Below are positions 38,135 to 51,740 of a DNA stretch of 64,000 bases, one piece after another; position 1 is the first letter of the stretch, and each line of letters starts with the position of its first letter. The translations under genes were made by a program, and so were the position numbers. The stretch is from Mycteria americana (taxonomy: Eukaryota; Chordata; Aves; Ciconiiformes; Ciconiidae): NCBI RefSeq assembly GCF_035582795.1, contig NC_134368.1, positions 30,998,501-31,062,500 of the forward strand, read 5' to 3'. The notes under the pieces were generated by a model. It saw only the letters and a list, made by a program, of their open reading frames with translations, did not search any database and was not told where the DNA came from.

Positions 38135-38154
38135 CCCCCCCCCCCCCCCCCCCC
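38135..38154. repeat. Poly-C run (20 bp)
   Basis: Twenty consecutive C. The length is unusual for a homopolymer of C in a vertebrate genome and is likely to vary or to be imprecisely sequenced. Confidence 0.95.
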
Positions 38155-41100
38155 AAGCCTTAGTTATCTTTCCGAGGCTGCTATTCATAACCTAATGTCC
38201 AAAATGATTTGAGGTCCTGTCCTCAGTCTTGCCTCTTCCTTATCTCGGTGGCTCACCTGACCATTCCTGCTCTGTGCTGTGCTACCAGGTGCCCTGGCAC
38301 AATCTGAAGGTTTGGGTTTATATAAAGTTGGGTTATTTATACCATTTCTTGCTAATCCTCATGCTGTTAATCTGAACTCATCTTTGATCTTGTTCAGCAG
38401 GGTGTCACAAGTTTCTAGCTTGACTCATACAGTTTCTCATGTGCTACCTTTGGTTTTCGCTTTAAGAATAATAATATTTATTCTTCCATATAAGTGATCT
38501 GTCCTTCCATTGTGGCTTCTGCAGTTTAATTGTGAATTATTCCCTTTTCACCATTTTTTGGTTTTATTCCAAGTAACTGTATTATTACTGAGTCTGCCTT
38601 AAGAAGGTTATTTAATATCTTCCCAATATTTTGTGTATGTTTGTGTGAGTAGAGAGAGAAAAAGTCCCTTGCAATTTGTAATCGGAATCTTTAAAGTACT
38701 TATAGGCTGTGATTTAAGTGCTTTTGTTTTTATTCTGTTGGACTTCTACCTAGGTTATATATGTTTTTATTGCCTTGAGATTTGAGTACAAGTTGGATTG
38801 CTTGAGAGGTTCTCGCATAAAATTCAGTAGTGCCAAATGGTGTTGCCATTTTCTTGTGGAAAAATAAATCAGAGGTGAATATTTCATGTATTGAAAAGGT
38901 GGTGGAGAGGAATTGTTTTTCCTTCCAAATAAATGATTTTCAGTTGTCAGATTTCAAAGCTCCAAGTAAGAATATCATATGGATCATCTGTTTGCTTGTA
39001 TTCCTAGCTGCTTTTCAGATCCAGTCTGGCAGAATTTCTCATGGCAGGTTCTACAAATTGCATGTTTTGAAGTAATTTAAAATAAAGGTTTTTAAGGTAG
39101 GGTTTTTCAGAAGTATTCAGAACTGGATTCTTTCCAGTCTTTCTGAAATTAGAGTTTTACTGTCGATGTCAATAGAGCAAAATTTGGCCAGTGCTGAATA
39201 GTTTGAAAATTCCACTGCTGGTTACTAAAATCAAAATCCTTGGTATTCCTTGAACTCTTCAGGTGGCAGGGCGTGTTTGGTTCAGCCAAGTAATTTGGAT
39301 TGGCCACACTGAAACTGTTGATAATGTAATTTCATATTTATATCATGAAGCCAAGAGGAAAAATTAGTTTATTACCCTGTAGGCACTGAAGGAAATATAA
39401 AACACATAGATGTAGTTGTAGACTGTCTTTCAAGAAGCTTTAGTTCATGCCCTATGTATCATCAAATACATCATACAATATAAGTAGTCTTGCAAATATG
39501 AACTATTTTAGTACGCAGGAGCTTGATTTGAGGAAATTGTTTTTGTTACTCATGATGCAGTTCTTTTAAGAACCTGAGCTTGTCCTGGATAATACTTAAC
39601 TCCCTGCTTGAATTTTGTTTCCTAAAATACAGCTCTAGAGGTAGAGTCACTATTTACAGTTCTTACCCATAGCCTGTAACACGCTACAGGGCCATCCTGT
39701 AAATCAAAACGTACATTGAAGTAAAGAGTTTTAGGAAAAGATGAGTTTCATGCAGAGAATGGTATGGAAGACTTGATCTGGAATACAAGGACAATGTCAG
39801 ATTATTGTGTGCACGCTTTAGTGTCACTGTGGTAGCATCACTGGGGTAAAGGAAAATCCTATTTAACCAATATGTAATTAGTTGTAATTAAAAACTAGAT
39901 AGAATATAGAGTCAAAATAATGAAATAAATCTACTTAGAAAATGATGGCTTGAGGAAGCACCATGATATGACTGAAAAAGAGTTTATAGCCATCACATAC
40001 AGAGGTGTTGTAATTCCAATTTTAGTTTGAAACTGGAAAGCTACTATGAATTTCATTTAAGTTTTTTGGCATGGACTGAAGAAAAGTGTAGATATGTATG
40101 TGTGAAAGCTTCCAAAGAATGAAAGCAGAAAGTGAAGATGAAGTGGTTTGTGTTTCACATATCATTCAGGAACCTTGAGAGCTGGGTTTGGTTGCTCTGG
40201 TTTGGAACAGTTCAATAAATACCATTAACTGAATGCCACTTATTGTGGGAAGTCCATTTCTTCCGTCCCCTAAAAGCATTAACTGAGGGGAAAAAAATCA
40301 AAGCCCCTGCTAAAGAGATGTTAAATAGATGTTAAGCTCAATAGTCTGTTCCACCAACAAAGGACTGATGTATGATGAATTACAAAATCAAAGTCAACAT
40401 GAGAATTAGTTGATCAAAACTTATCTAGAGCTGATATAAAACTGGCAAGAACAGTACAAAACATACAACAAAATGTAGACATTTTGTAAAACTCAGTATG
40501 TCTAGTCCGCATTGAAGCTAAACTAGTCTTTCTTCTTGTTTGATAGTTTATATGTCAAAACCAGAAACATTTCACACACCTCTCACGTTTCTGACCTATA
40601 ACTTAGCAAGAGGTGTGATATTCAATACAAGTCATTGGTTATCAGTGTCTGTAGATGGATAGTTTAGGAGTCTGAAATATACTTTGTTCACAATCATAAT
40701 CTACTAAAAACATGTCTAAAATACAAGCCATATGACTAAGTATATTACATAACAACTCAGTAATGTTGCTCTAAAAACTCGATCTTTTTAATCGTGGATA
40801 ATTTTTCCCCAAAAAATTGTTTGCAGGCAGCTTGTCCAGAAAATGAACTGTTCATTTAGGTAATTGCTGTTAATTCACCTGAAAAAACCAAGGGTAATGC
40901 CATCTCTGCTTGTTAGAAAAGCAGTGCTCAAATTCAGCAAGGACACCTTTGAGTTTCCTAATGCAATTGGTTGTATCGGCTGTGTGGTTTCTCTCCTCAT
41001 CTAACTAGAAACAGAACCCATTGAGATCACAGGCTGTGGCTCTTTGCTCCTTGTTCAGCTGTAGCTCTGCTGGACGCAAGGTTGGGGAGTGTCCCACGTC

Positions 41101-41908
41101 TGCTTGCTGCTTTTGATTCCAAGCTCTTTGCAGCAGCTCTGCTTATGTAAACACGGATACAGAAACGATCTGCGCCAGGGATGGATGGCTACCCAGGGTT
41201 AGTCAGAACAAAGGTAGAGGACTCATCAAGAACGTAGGTCCCAGCAGGCTCAGCTTCTGTGGGGCATTACGTCTTCAGGAGAGAGTTAGGGGGTGAGGAG
41301 GAAGGTAATGGAAATGGATGGGGCCTCATTACAATTTGCATACCTGTGAAAGCATGCTCTCAGTCATTTGTAGGGCGAGAGAAGGGTACAGTTCCCTCAC
41401 TCAGGAGTTCATTTTCTGTTCTCTCCCTGGAGCTGCAAACCTACAAATGAGCCTAAAGGGATGTGATCAGTGCAATGTAAAAAAGTCCACTGTAATTTAT
41501 ATAGAATCAGTCCTTGTTGCGGTAGCAGAGAGGAACATGGTAAATAGGCCTATAGGGAACACCATAAAGTTGCATTTAGACTTCTTGCAGTATGCAAACT
41601 AATCTGCTTAGACCTAATTTTGTGGAGGAGTTTGTACCATGGAATCTGGATATATCCTAAGGGACCTGGTTGTCTATAGTGTTGGGCACCTGGCAGCAGT
41701 GCAGGATATATAGCATTAATGATTTTATAACAATAATAATTTTTATCTTCTGCAACTGTTTTAAATAGCTGGAATTGTGTGTAAAGCAATAAGAGCAAAT
41801 ACGTCTCCTTATAATAATATTTCTATAAATGACTGATTTTACTGTATTGAGAAAATGAGTTCCTTCTTGTTATCCATTACCTTATCGTACCCACTGTACA
41901 ACAGCCAA

Positions 41909-41930
41909 ACACGTTGGCTACCCAACGTGT
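41909..41930. repeat. Perfect inverted repeat, 9 bp arms with 4 bp loop
   Basis: ACACGTTGG and CCAACGTGT flank CTAC. Each arm carries an imperfect E-box-like CACGTT. It could form a small hairpin or bind a dimeric factor. No transcript context is visible. Confidence 0.9.
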
Positions 41931-44900
41931 CGTTTTGGTTAAAGATGTACTTCTGCCCCATTTATTCAGGACATCTTAATTGTTAGATTCTCTGCATACA
42001 GTAACAGAGCTGCTTTTTACCAAGTGATAGCTTATAGCAGGTTTACCCTGATGCACAGCAATGTGAAAGAAGCTTCCGTAAGTCCCAGAAATAACATTCT
42101 AGTGAAGTGTCACATATAAGTTTTTGAAACTTAATGAATTGTAACAAAAAGGCTCTTTGGCTTGGGAAGGAAATGTTAGTGTATCAAATCCAGGATATTT
42201 TGTATAACGCAGAGACCTTGCCTTGTTCAAGTTGCAACACTTAAATCCGGGGTTGGCTTGAAATGAGGAAAAGCTAAAACAGGACCGCTGGCAAAATGCT
42301 GGAGCATGCTACTGAAAAGCAAACCCACTGCATTGTATCATCAACGAAGGGAAAAAAAACCAAATTACTCTAAATTATTATAAAATTTCTTTTTGACACC
42401 TAGGCTTCATTTTTTTTTGGTTTTGAAAATCTCAAACTTAACACAAAGCAAGGGGACAAGGGAACAAAATTACCCAGAGGGTTGCACCAAGGTTTGCATC
42501 AGGCCATGTAGGATCCAAACCCATCGTTAAAAACAGCTAGGGGTTAATAATCAGCACTGAAGTAACAGGGAGTTGATAAGATGGGAGTGGAGAAAAGACT
42601 AGTGGCTTTCTCCTCTTTGCCTTTATTTTGTAACTCAAAACCCCTGATAGCTGAGACATTTGCTAAATAGTTGCTAGTAATAACCATATCAATCTCATTT
42701 TAGAATTACTGCAGATTTATGCCAGAGCCTGGTGATTCTTTTATTATGGAGACAGGCAGACCATGCATTGTTTTGTACTCATCTAATCTCTCTGCATACT
42801 GGGGAAAAGCATACAGGTACATTTTGTTCTCAGAATAATTTTTAAAGAGGTTTTGAAATCATTAGGATATAATCTTTCACCATCGGTATTCAAGACTGTA
42901 CTGGCCTACCCTCTTATTCTTTTCCACATATACAACATTTAGCAAGTAAACGGGAAGAACACCACTGAACTTTCCTTCTTGTTCCAGCGGGAGAGCAGGG
43001 AACTTACCACCACCACACTGTAACACTTAAGATGATTTTCAACTGATATTGAAACACTGAGAGGCAAAAATAACTGCATGTAAATGTCAAAAAATCATAC
43101 CTTCAAGGCCTTTTGTTACGAGAAAATAGGTCAATTTGCGCTATTTTTAAGGATGCTTGTGACCTTTCTGGTAACAATCTCATTGGCTTGGCGATATTCA
43201 AATTACGATTCTATTTCAAAAATAACACTTGGGTACATTTGCTGTTAGAATGCCTAGATGGAGGACAAAAATCTTACTGAACGCTTAATTGAATGAAACA
43301 TGTCTGGTCCGCGTTTGTGGTCCTGGTGATCGATTGTTCTGGCTTAGCAGCTCCGCCGGCTGCATACAAATTCAGGGTACCAGAGGCCCATTTCAATAAG
43401 CATGACAATTCAGTTAAGCTGCCTAAACTTCTTGTACCTTTACCACGTTCCTAATTTAAACTGGCAGGGCTTGTGAATGGTATCAGGTTGTCAGCGCTAG
43501 AGAAAAGAACTGCTCCTTTTGTTCCCAGAACTAGTACAGTGCGAGCTTTCTCATCCAGCGGCACAGGATGACTGGGATGAAGAGGAGGGAAAAGTTCCCA
43601 TCCTTCATCCAATGCAAGAGCCACAAAGGACAATATAGTGCTGGTTTTATAACTCAGCACTAGACTTAACAGAGGAGTTGCTGCTGAACCCTATGGATAC
43701 CAGTTTATGCTGGTAATCTCTCAATTTTTTGCTGTGAGGACAGTGCACAGTAACAAACCCCCTTCTACCACAGAGCAAAGATCAATATACTGTGTTCACC
43801 TTGCTTCATTATATGTAGGTAATTCTTGACCCCGTGCTCCCTAGAGGAGGTAGTAACACCACGTGTATCTTCCTGTACTCATGTGCCCTTTTATGAACCC
43901 AGAAAATCTAATTTATATATTTATTAAAAATATGGAAAGTAATCTATCCCACCGTACATCTGGAGCACCTTATTCAACTGTTAAAGAGTAATTCATTTAT
44001 ACCTGAATCATCTTCGCATTAATAACGTAATCAAGATCAGAGTGGCGAAACCAGTATATTCTGAAGTTCTTCCTGTTAGAGCAATCAAATTCCATAAATC
44101 TATTATCAAGGTTTCTTCGTCTTACTTACCTAGAAACATTTCAGTCCTACAAATTATCACATCGCAAAACCTTGCTACCTTGCCATTCAACAAAGTGCCT
44201 TATTCTGTGAGTGGGAAAAAAAAAAAAAAAGCAAACCTATTTCTGCTTCTGATATGCCAACTAGAAAAAGCTCTGTCCCCGAAGTGCCCCAAGCAGCTAG
44301 GTGGCCGAAGGGCCCAGGAAGCGTGTGAAGTGGGTGTCTGGTTGCCGGCGCGATGGTTTCAGCACACTGGACGTGCTGTTCCATCGAGGCTCTTGGAAGC
44401 TTCTGGTTGTAGTGCTGAATACAGTTTGCTTGGATAAAAATCACATTGAGCACCAGTTTGAAGAGGGAGTGGTTTTGGCAACTGCTGCTGAGGTAATTAG
44501 TCTAATTCTACTCTAAACCATTGTTTGTCCCAGTAAGGAAAGAGGCTTCCTGCGCCTCCTCACGTGAAACCGGTTCTTCGTGCAGCTCCTCCTTAGCTGG
44601 CAAGTAACCCCCGTGCCTCCCCCTTCCCCTTCCCAGAGCTGTCTGGGGGTGCCTCCCCAGTCATGGCCTTTTAACGTCATACTTCATCTTCATCATCTTC
44701 TCCAGCAAGGCTCCAGCAGAGAAGGGGAGTAGGAGATTGGGTTAAATTCTCTTCCCTCCAAAATCTCAATGTTTCATGTCCCTGCCAGGTCTTCGTCCTG
44801 CTACTCACCTTCATCCCTCCTCTTCACCTGGTGGGACAGGGGAGTCCATAATCCTGCTGCTCCAGGTACAGAACGCTTTGACAAGAAGCAGTGTAGTACA

Positions 44901-46599
44901 GACCCATTTATATTTTTAAAAACACGTACCTCTTGCACTTTTTACAAGCCAGTTGTAAATTGTTTCATTGTTTACTGATTCAGTTGTGTATTTTTCACAT
45001 AGGCCCGCTCAACAAAGGAATGTTTCTATTTAAGTCTCTTGGCAAGGCGAAGCGAAAACCTGGCTTGCGAGATCACTTCTGTTCACATTAGAAAACGCTT
45101 TTTACTATTATTTGTGGACTTTGGATCAGAAATCCTCTGTGTTGTACGTGTTCCCCGATGACCGGTGTAAGCAGGCCCGGATGTTTCGGTAGAGCAGCGG
45201 GCTCCCTGGTGCGCCTGCACACAGCTTCCTGGTAAGGCCGCTCTGAGCGGCACCTGAAGGAACGCGGCGTAGATCAGCAGCACGTCACCGGTGCAGCGGT
45301 TCCACTGTATCCCCAGTTAAGCTGTAACCGATACATAAACAGGAAAAAAAGCCGGCTTTTGGTTTGTAACAAGCAGAGTTAGAGCGGATTAGAGTTGTAT
45401 TTTGAAAAGAGCAAATTTCAGTGTCTTTCAAACACTTGGATTTGGTTCAGATCCTGCACCAGTGGAGAAAGTTGCAAATCTAGATCCAGGCAATCTTACA
45501 ATTATTAGATTTTTTTTTTTTCTCTATAACCTGCAATTCTTTGCATAGGTAAGACCAAATGAACAGTTTCCCCTTTTTTAAATTTAGGAAACAGTTATAA
45601 CCATTCTTTCAAAAGTAATGTATTTTTTCTAGCACTTTCTTTTGAGTATGGGTTGTAATTACTTGTCATATATTAACACTTATCAGGTAAGATCCAAGCC
45701 ACGTCCTGCTGAATTCTGCACACGCTTGTTGTGGTCAGGCAGTCTGCATTTTGGTAAGCTTTTCAAATAAAACATACTAATAGGAGGAGAGAAGTACTTT
45801 TCTTACAGGTCCAATACAGGTCACTGCAGAATCACATGGACCAGTAGTTTGGCCTGTATGATTCAGTGGGACTGAATCACTAGCTGTCCTAACTGCTGCT
45901 CTTCACACTCCCTGTTATAGCATGGATCTCCATCAAATGTTACAGGTGATACACCAGCACATAGAAGGGTAATTGCTATCCATGGCTCCCTTCATTTAGA
46001 CACCTGGCTGATCAAGACAGATATTCCTAGGGACACTAGATTATTCCTTGAGGTTATTTTTCTCAGACATCCCATATACTTCTAGCTGAATGGTTATCAA
46101 GAAATCAGAACAGAGTAAGAGCCAGAACGGGCCTGGCTGACTGATTTCACAGCTGACGGATGGTGTGGCTCTGTTTTAGCAGGTTGTGTGCCATGTAATG
46201 CCCCTTTCTTTTATGCCCTGCAGCACTGGAGAATATGCAGAACAGACCGAAACATTGCCTTGTCAGGGCAAAAACCATACATAGGAGCCTTTTTAAAATC
46301 ACAGCCTATAAATTGCTTTTTTCCCCTTCCAATATCTTAAAAACAGATAAGCTCTTACTGAATAGCTTTCATATAACCTTCTGCTTCTGCTCTCCAAAGA
46401 GACAAACAACAGAGCACTGGGGCAGTGTCACTGTGAATAGACCATATCTCCTGGTGACTTGAAGAGCTTTCCTCACTAAAGATGTTTTCCTGACTCAAGC
46501 CCAGACATGTGATAATGCAGCCCCCTTTGCAGACACTTTTACTGTGATATCTGAGTAGTTTTGGAGTCTTGAATCTATTTATCTCATCTGTGACAGAGC

Positions 46600-46670
46600 A
46601 AGGCTGCACACAGTTTACCCAGATATACAGAAGAGCTGTGGCAGCGAGGGAATCAGACTAGAATCTCAGA
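46600..46670 (-). mobile_element. Possible MIR-like SINE relic (antisense)
   Basis: GGCTGCACACAG followed by GAGCTGTGGCAGCGAGGGAATC and AGACTAGAATCTC resembles the reverse complement of a MIR-type core ('cacacagc...gtggcagagctgggaatcgaaccc'). It is short and degenerate, so the call is weak. Confidence 0.3.
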
Positions 46671-46740
46671 AATCACAGACTATTGAAACATTCCTCACCT
46701 TGTTAATGTTTTACTAATTGGGTGGATGCTTTTTTGCCCT

Positions 46741-46770
46741 TTTTTTTCTTTTTTTTTTTTTTTTTTTGTT
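46741..46770. repeat. T-rich tract
   Basis: About 30 bp of nearly pure T with single C and G interruptions. No adjoining retroposed sequence is recognisable, so it is called only as a simple repeat. Confidence 0.85.
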
Positions 46771-48779
46771 TTGCTTACATTCCCAGGTGTCTTGGTCTAT
46801 CACACTTTCTTTGAGAATATGTATACTTAAAATCACAACTCGAGTTAAATCCCTGGCCATTTTCAGCTTGCTTGTTGCCAGTACTGAAGTATCATTTGAT
46901 GCGTTTTGCAATGATTTTAATTGTTACCCTTTCACATGAGGTGAAGGAAGACAACAGAACATGCTGTTTTCAGAATGTTATTCCCAAGATTTCACAAGAG
47001 CCGGCCTCTGACCCAGGCTGCCTCTCCACCTTGGCAAGATGCGCTCTTGCGCGGGGGAACCTATAAAGGAGTCCCACTGTGACATGATCTCGAGGTCACC
47101 ACCGCTGTGGTCTCAGAACATCCAGCTCTGGATAATTTATAGCCTCACAAACCTTTCATCTGGCATATACATCACTGCCGCAACAATGGGTTCACAGTGA
47201 TATCAGCAGCAGAGGAGGTGGCCATAAATGTGACGAAGTGTGTGTGCTACATGCCCTTAATGGTGGTACCAGTTCCCACCGGGGACACTGGTGAGAGTCT
47301 TAGGGTTCTTTTAAAAAGGTTAATGAAGGAAGGGAGATTCCAGCATTGCAACTGAATTTCAGAGTAACCCCTATCAGATTACTCATAGTTCTCCTCTTAC
47401 TGGGGGTGTGGGGGTGTAATTGAAGTGTTTCTCCAAGACCAGCTATGTCCTACTGCATTATTCATGGATACAAACTGGCTTACTCTAGCCTGAAAGACAC
47501 GTAGGAGGAAAACTTGGTTCAGTTTGTTCGCGGCATGAGACTACCTTAATTTCTACCACAGCCTGTGAGGCCGCTGAGTTCCTGGTGAAGCGCTGCGTGC
47601 TGCTCACAGGGCGTGCACTCCTGCCCGGTCGCTCGCACGGGCGTCAGCAGGGTGATGCTTGGCTGTTCTTCATTTGTGGAAGAGGCGAAATTAAAAAAAA
47701 CCCAAACAAGCCTTTAAGTAATGGCCTGTCTTTAAGGACACAGTGGGACAGGGGAGAGTTATGCACCAATCATTTTAATTTCCGATATCTGCCATGTGGG
47801 CAGTTTGAGTTTTCTGTCTTTAAGAAGTATTTATAGTGCACATCCTAGTAAAATCCAGCTTTCCTCAGTTTTAAAGGCTTGCTCTCTTTCTGAGTAGCTC
47901 AGAGATGGGAAATGCAAGGGCAGACCCAGCTCAGAGCTCTGGTTGATTCATGTCCAGCCCTGAGAGGCGGTCAGCTTACAGACCACGACTGCGGCTTGCT
48001 TTACGCGAGTCCTCTCTGGAAGACGGCCCTGGGTGAACTAGAGACGAGGCCAATGTGAAAGCGCAAAAGCTGTGGAAAGGTGCTTCTACAGATTTCCTTT
48101 CCTGAGCCAACAGGAGCTTGGCTAGAAGAGCCCCACGAGGAAGGGGGGATACATGCAGCAAGGATGGTCTCTGAGTTACCAGTAACATCTTTGCCTTGTT
48201 AGGCAGAAAAAATAAACATTTCTTTTAATTTATTTGTTATGCTTTACTTGCCTTGTTTACTCATTTACACTTCATTTTCTCAGTCTGGGCAAAGGAAGGA
48301 ATTTCCCCTTTTTCATTCATGTTATTAGTGACAGTGTCCTCAGACACCCATCTTCCAAGTGCAATATTTATTCATTTAAAAATAAGTGCTTTTAAAATTA
48401 AATGCAAATTATTCATACCTGTTTTTAATTTGCTTGGGGTTTAAATATCAGATGAAGCTGGACTAAATAACACCCTTTAGAGAAGGAAGCCCCTGCAAAT
48501 ATCTCTTTATATTATGTGCTGTTACCCAAAGATTCAGTGACGTGGCAGTCAATAGGTACACATATCTATATCCACTTTCCTGGAGTTAAATAAACTTTTA
48601 AAGCAAATGTTCCATTAGCTCCTGACCATCAATCTTAATGTAATAATGGGGCTGTTTAAAGCCAGATAGGCTTTCCCCCCCTATTCTATTAAAATATTTA
48701 CATTGTAATAACTCAGTAGGTTTTTTTTCTAAATGGAAGGCCTGTAAGTGGGTGAAAGTATTTTAAAGCAGGGTGAGAC

Positions 48780-49120
48780 TGAAGGGACGTGACATGTTAT
48801 TGAATTAAGGGCCTTAGAAGGTGAGGGCTGTGCAGTCATAAATTCCAGGAATGCGGATGTGACTCTCCGAATGTGTATATGAAGTTGACAGAGTTTGACA
48901 GCTACCATCTGTGAACAATAATGTATAGAGAAGCAGGGCTACATGATGCAGGCTGGAATGTACCTATCAGGCTCTGAGGACTATAACAATTTACTACTCA
49001 TTATCAGCGACCGTGGTCATGATTAGCTGCAGGGGTTGGAATGAAACTTGGAAATTATGAGAACAAAGTTCCCCTTGTTAAAGCAGAGTAATTAGTTTAA
49101 TACATACAAGGAGAAAACGG
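48780..49120. promoter_or_regulatory. Candidate enhancer: cluster of TEAD-, MEIS-, SOX- and homeobox-type motifs
   Basis: Within about 340 bp there are three GGAATG cores (TEAD type) in AGGAATGCG, TGGAATGTA and TGGAATGAA. Two TGACAG cores (MEIS/TGIF type) lie 11 bp apart near 48890-48902. AACAATAATG and GAACAAAG are SOX-type, and TAATTAG is a homeobox site. The DNA is not repeat-like and has no frame. Function and conservation are inferred; single motifs of this length occur often by chance. Confidence 0.35.
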
Positions 49121-50139
49121 GCAGGAGACTTCCTTCCCCCCCGCTTTTATTAAGTGTTTACCATCCAGGCCCTGCTCAGGAACACTAAAAAACTGCACAG
49201 CGAAAATGGATAGACTGTTACTTCTTTCTGCATCACTTGAAATAGGAGAATATGCCTATTTTGTATTCATGCCCTTTCTGTTTCAGGGCTTTCCACAACT
49301 CTACGGTCTTTGCAGCGAGAATGGCAGAGACGTAATTATGTGATAACTGCGTTTATGTTACATTTGTTGATCAAAGCTGATTTCTCGTGGTCTGTACTTT
49401 TCTGTGTTCCATCAGAGCATAGCATTTTGGCCAAAATATACCTTTGAGACATAGCATCTTGTACGTAAAATCTCTATTTCAAAAAAGGGGTCTCTGCTGT
49501 TTTCTCCGTAGCGCGTATTACAAACAAATCTGTGTTTTCCCACAGGTTTATAGTTTTTCTTGGTAAACACCATCAGGTACAGTGCAGCTGGAGCCACAGA
49601 GAAAGATCGTGAATTCTCATTTAAGGTTGCTCAAGTACATTGTCTGCCAAGACCGAGAGCCAGCTTATTGCTTAGCGTAAACTGGCATGGGTCAGTCCTG
49701 CTTGAAATCGTGTTTATACAAGCTGAGAATCTGTCCCAGAAGATCAAGGAAATTTTCAGATAAGAAACAGAAAACATACCATCTCCGTAATGCATATCTC
49801 AATGCCCACAATAATATATATTCCCATTCTTTTCCTGCAAGCGTTTGCTTCTCTTACAAAAATGACATCAATCCCAGTCTACACCCCTTAGTCAATAGCA
49901 AACTCCAAGAGCAGTTTTAGCTCCAACAACAAGGTGCCCAGATTTCTAGGAAGGGCATTTGACTTTGAAAAATATCCAGCAAAACCAACACATAGAAAGA
50001 GAGAAACAGTAGGAAGTCTACTGAGCAAGAAAGATATCATCCATCCTCTTTTAACTGAAAGAGAAATGTTAAGGTTGGTTTAAAAAGAATGTGTGAGCAG
50101 ACAGGAAAAGCATAGTAAGCAGCTCCTGTGATAGATAGA

Positions 50140-50220
50140 TGGTTTAAATTTAGTCGTTCCTGCCTGGGGTGGAGGCGGTGGGGCTGGACTATGTGACCTT
50201 GTCGGTCCCTTTTACCAGTG
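50140..50220 (+). mobile_element. CR1 LINE 3'-end fragment (sense on plus strand)
   Basis: CCTGGGGTGGAGGCGGTGGGGCTGGACTATGTGACCTTGT (shown only as blocks: GGGGCTGGACTATGTGACC and GTCGGTCCCTTTTACCAG) matches the CR1 3' region, usually read as 'ggggttggactagatgacct...ggtcccttccaa'. The terminal octamer repeats are no longer clear. It is an old, 5'-truncated copy. Confidence 0.65.
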
Positions 50221-51687
50221 TTGTAATAGGAAAAGATGATAATATTTCTCAGCTGGAAATGCTGCATGTTATTCCATGATCTGCTTTAGAAAAATGTACA
50301 TCAGTGAGGTTATCAACAGAAAGCCATTAATATAGATGTGTTGCATCCATGTAAAGTGACTTACTTACACAGACACAACTTAAAGACGTGTCTGTCACAG
50401 TCACGGATGCGCACCTTATCTCTTGGATAAACCAACCTACCCCGAGTTTGGGGCTGGTGCATTTCTAGTATCCAGGTTAGCTTGGTATGTTTTTTCTGCA
50501 TTGAGATGACTGCAGGCTAAACATGCCATTGCAATGGAAAACAGCTGGAACAAGGGGGATAAGGTAAGCCTCTTCTCTCTTGTGTTCCTCAGCTGGATGG
50601 GAAATTCGGCTTACACCAGTCAATGCATACATGGCCTTACTAGCAGATCAGGATCTTTTTCCCGATCAGATCATTTTCAACTAAATAAAGTGGAAAGAAA
50701 TCTGTTTAACATTTCCTCCAACATTTTTTTATTTTTCTTTGGACAAGCTGTATCTCGGAAATGAAAGAAATATGTGTAGGTTAGATTTTTGATGGAAACA
50801 GTTTATTTTTCAGTGGAGAAAAAAAAATTCCAACTAGCTCTAATGAGCAGTGTAGAAAAATGCAGTTTCTGAAGGGAATTAACATGCAGGTGACTGGCGT
50901 TGGTGTGGAGAGGGGCAAGGAGTACAATGATTCAGTGTTGCAGTAAGTTACGTCGACAGTGATAAACTTGGGTTGGCTCTTGTATAATTGGCAGGTAAGT
51001 GATAGCCACTGGGCTGGCCAAGCATGGACACAGCAAGTTGCTGCTTCTGGTGCTACCGATGTGCCATTTTGTGCATTGTTTTCTTGTTCAGAGTCTGTTC
51101 AGGCGCCTGTTAACCCAAATTAGTTGTATTCACCTCACTCCTCCTCTTACACTAGGCTCCCCTATTGCTTTGCCTTGTTTGTACAGCATCTGCCCCAGTG
51201 AAAATAATAGTCTTAATGATGATTGTTTAAAAATAAGTTAAACAATAGGCAGGAGATACTAACCGGACCTTCTGGTCACTGCTTCCTAGGCTGGATTTGA
51301 GATAGTCTAAAGACAAAACATTTCACTGACCATTTCTGGTCTTGTTGTATCCAGTCATTCCCCAAATGGTTTGGTATTCAGACATCACCCATAGAGACAC
51401 AAGCTGCCAAATATCCAATTACAAATACTAGTCAGGGACCTAGATGGGTCTTTGTATTCTGAAAACTTTCCTCCCTGCAGATCTTTCCTACCAGGTCCTG
51501 TTCTCTCGGTATCACAGTCAAAATGGACGTGCTATGTAAAATGAACCTTCTGCTGACTGCCTGTGATACTGTTTGATGTCGCATGCAATCAGTTTTGTCC
51601 CTAGCCTGTTCAGATTTCAAGCTGGGCGAGGGGGAGCTCCATTAATTAGGCATCGGTATCATTTGTGTCTGCTGCCTGTAAGAAAGC

Positions 51688-51740
51688 AAGCGTGCCTTGC
51701 TTGCCTACAAGCGTGCAAGCGTGCAAGCGTGCAAGCGTGC
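51688..51740. repeat. AAGCGTGC 8-bp tandem repeat
   Basis: Four perfect copies of AAGCGTGC run from 51709 to 51740, and a fifth copy lies at 51688-51695. Between them is GCTTGCC, a partial inverse of the unit. The unit holds a CpG, so the array has escaped strong CpG decay and may be recent. Confidence 0.9.

Larger units (their letters stand above)
30363..41000. other. Intergenic, no gene recognised
   Basis: A+T-rich DNA. Open frames of 60-107 codons occur at chance frequency, without splice-site pairs or similarity I recognise. It contains a short direct repeat at 33521-33553 and a 20-C run at 38135-38154. An unsupported longer isoform or read-through of the DANCR-like gene could extend into this stretch. 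Confidence 0.65.
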
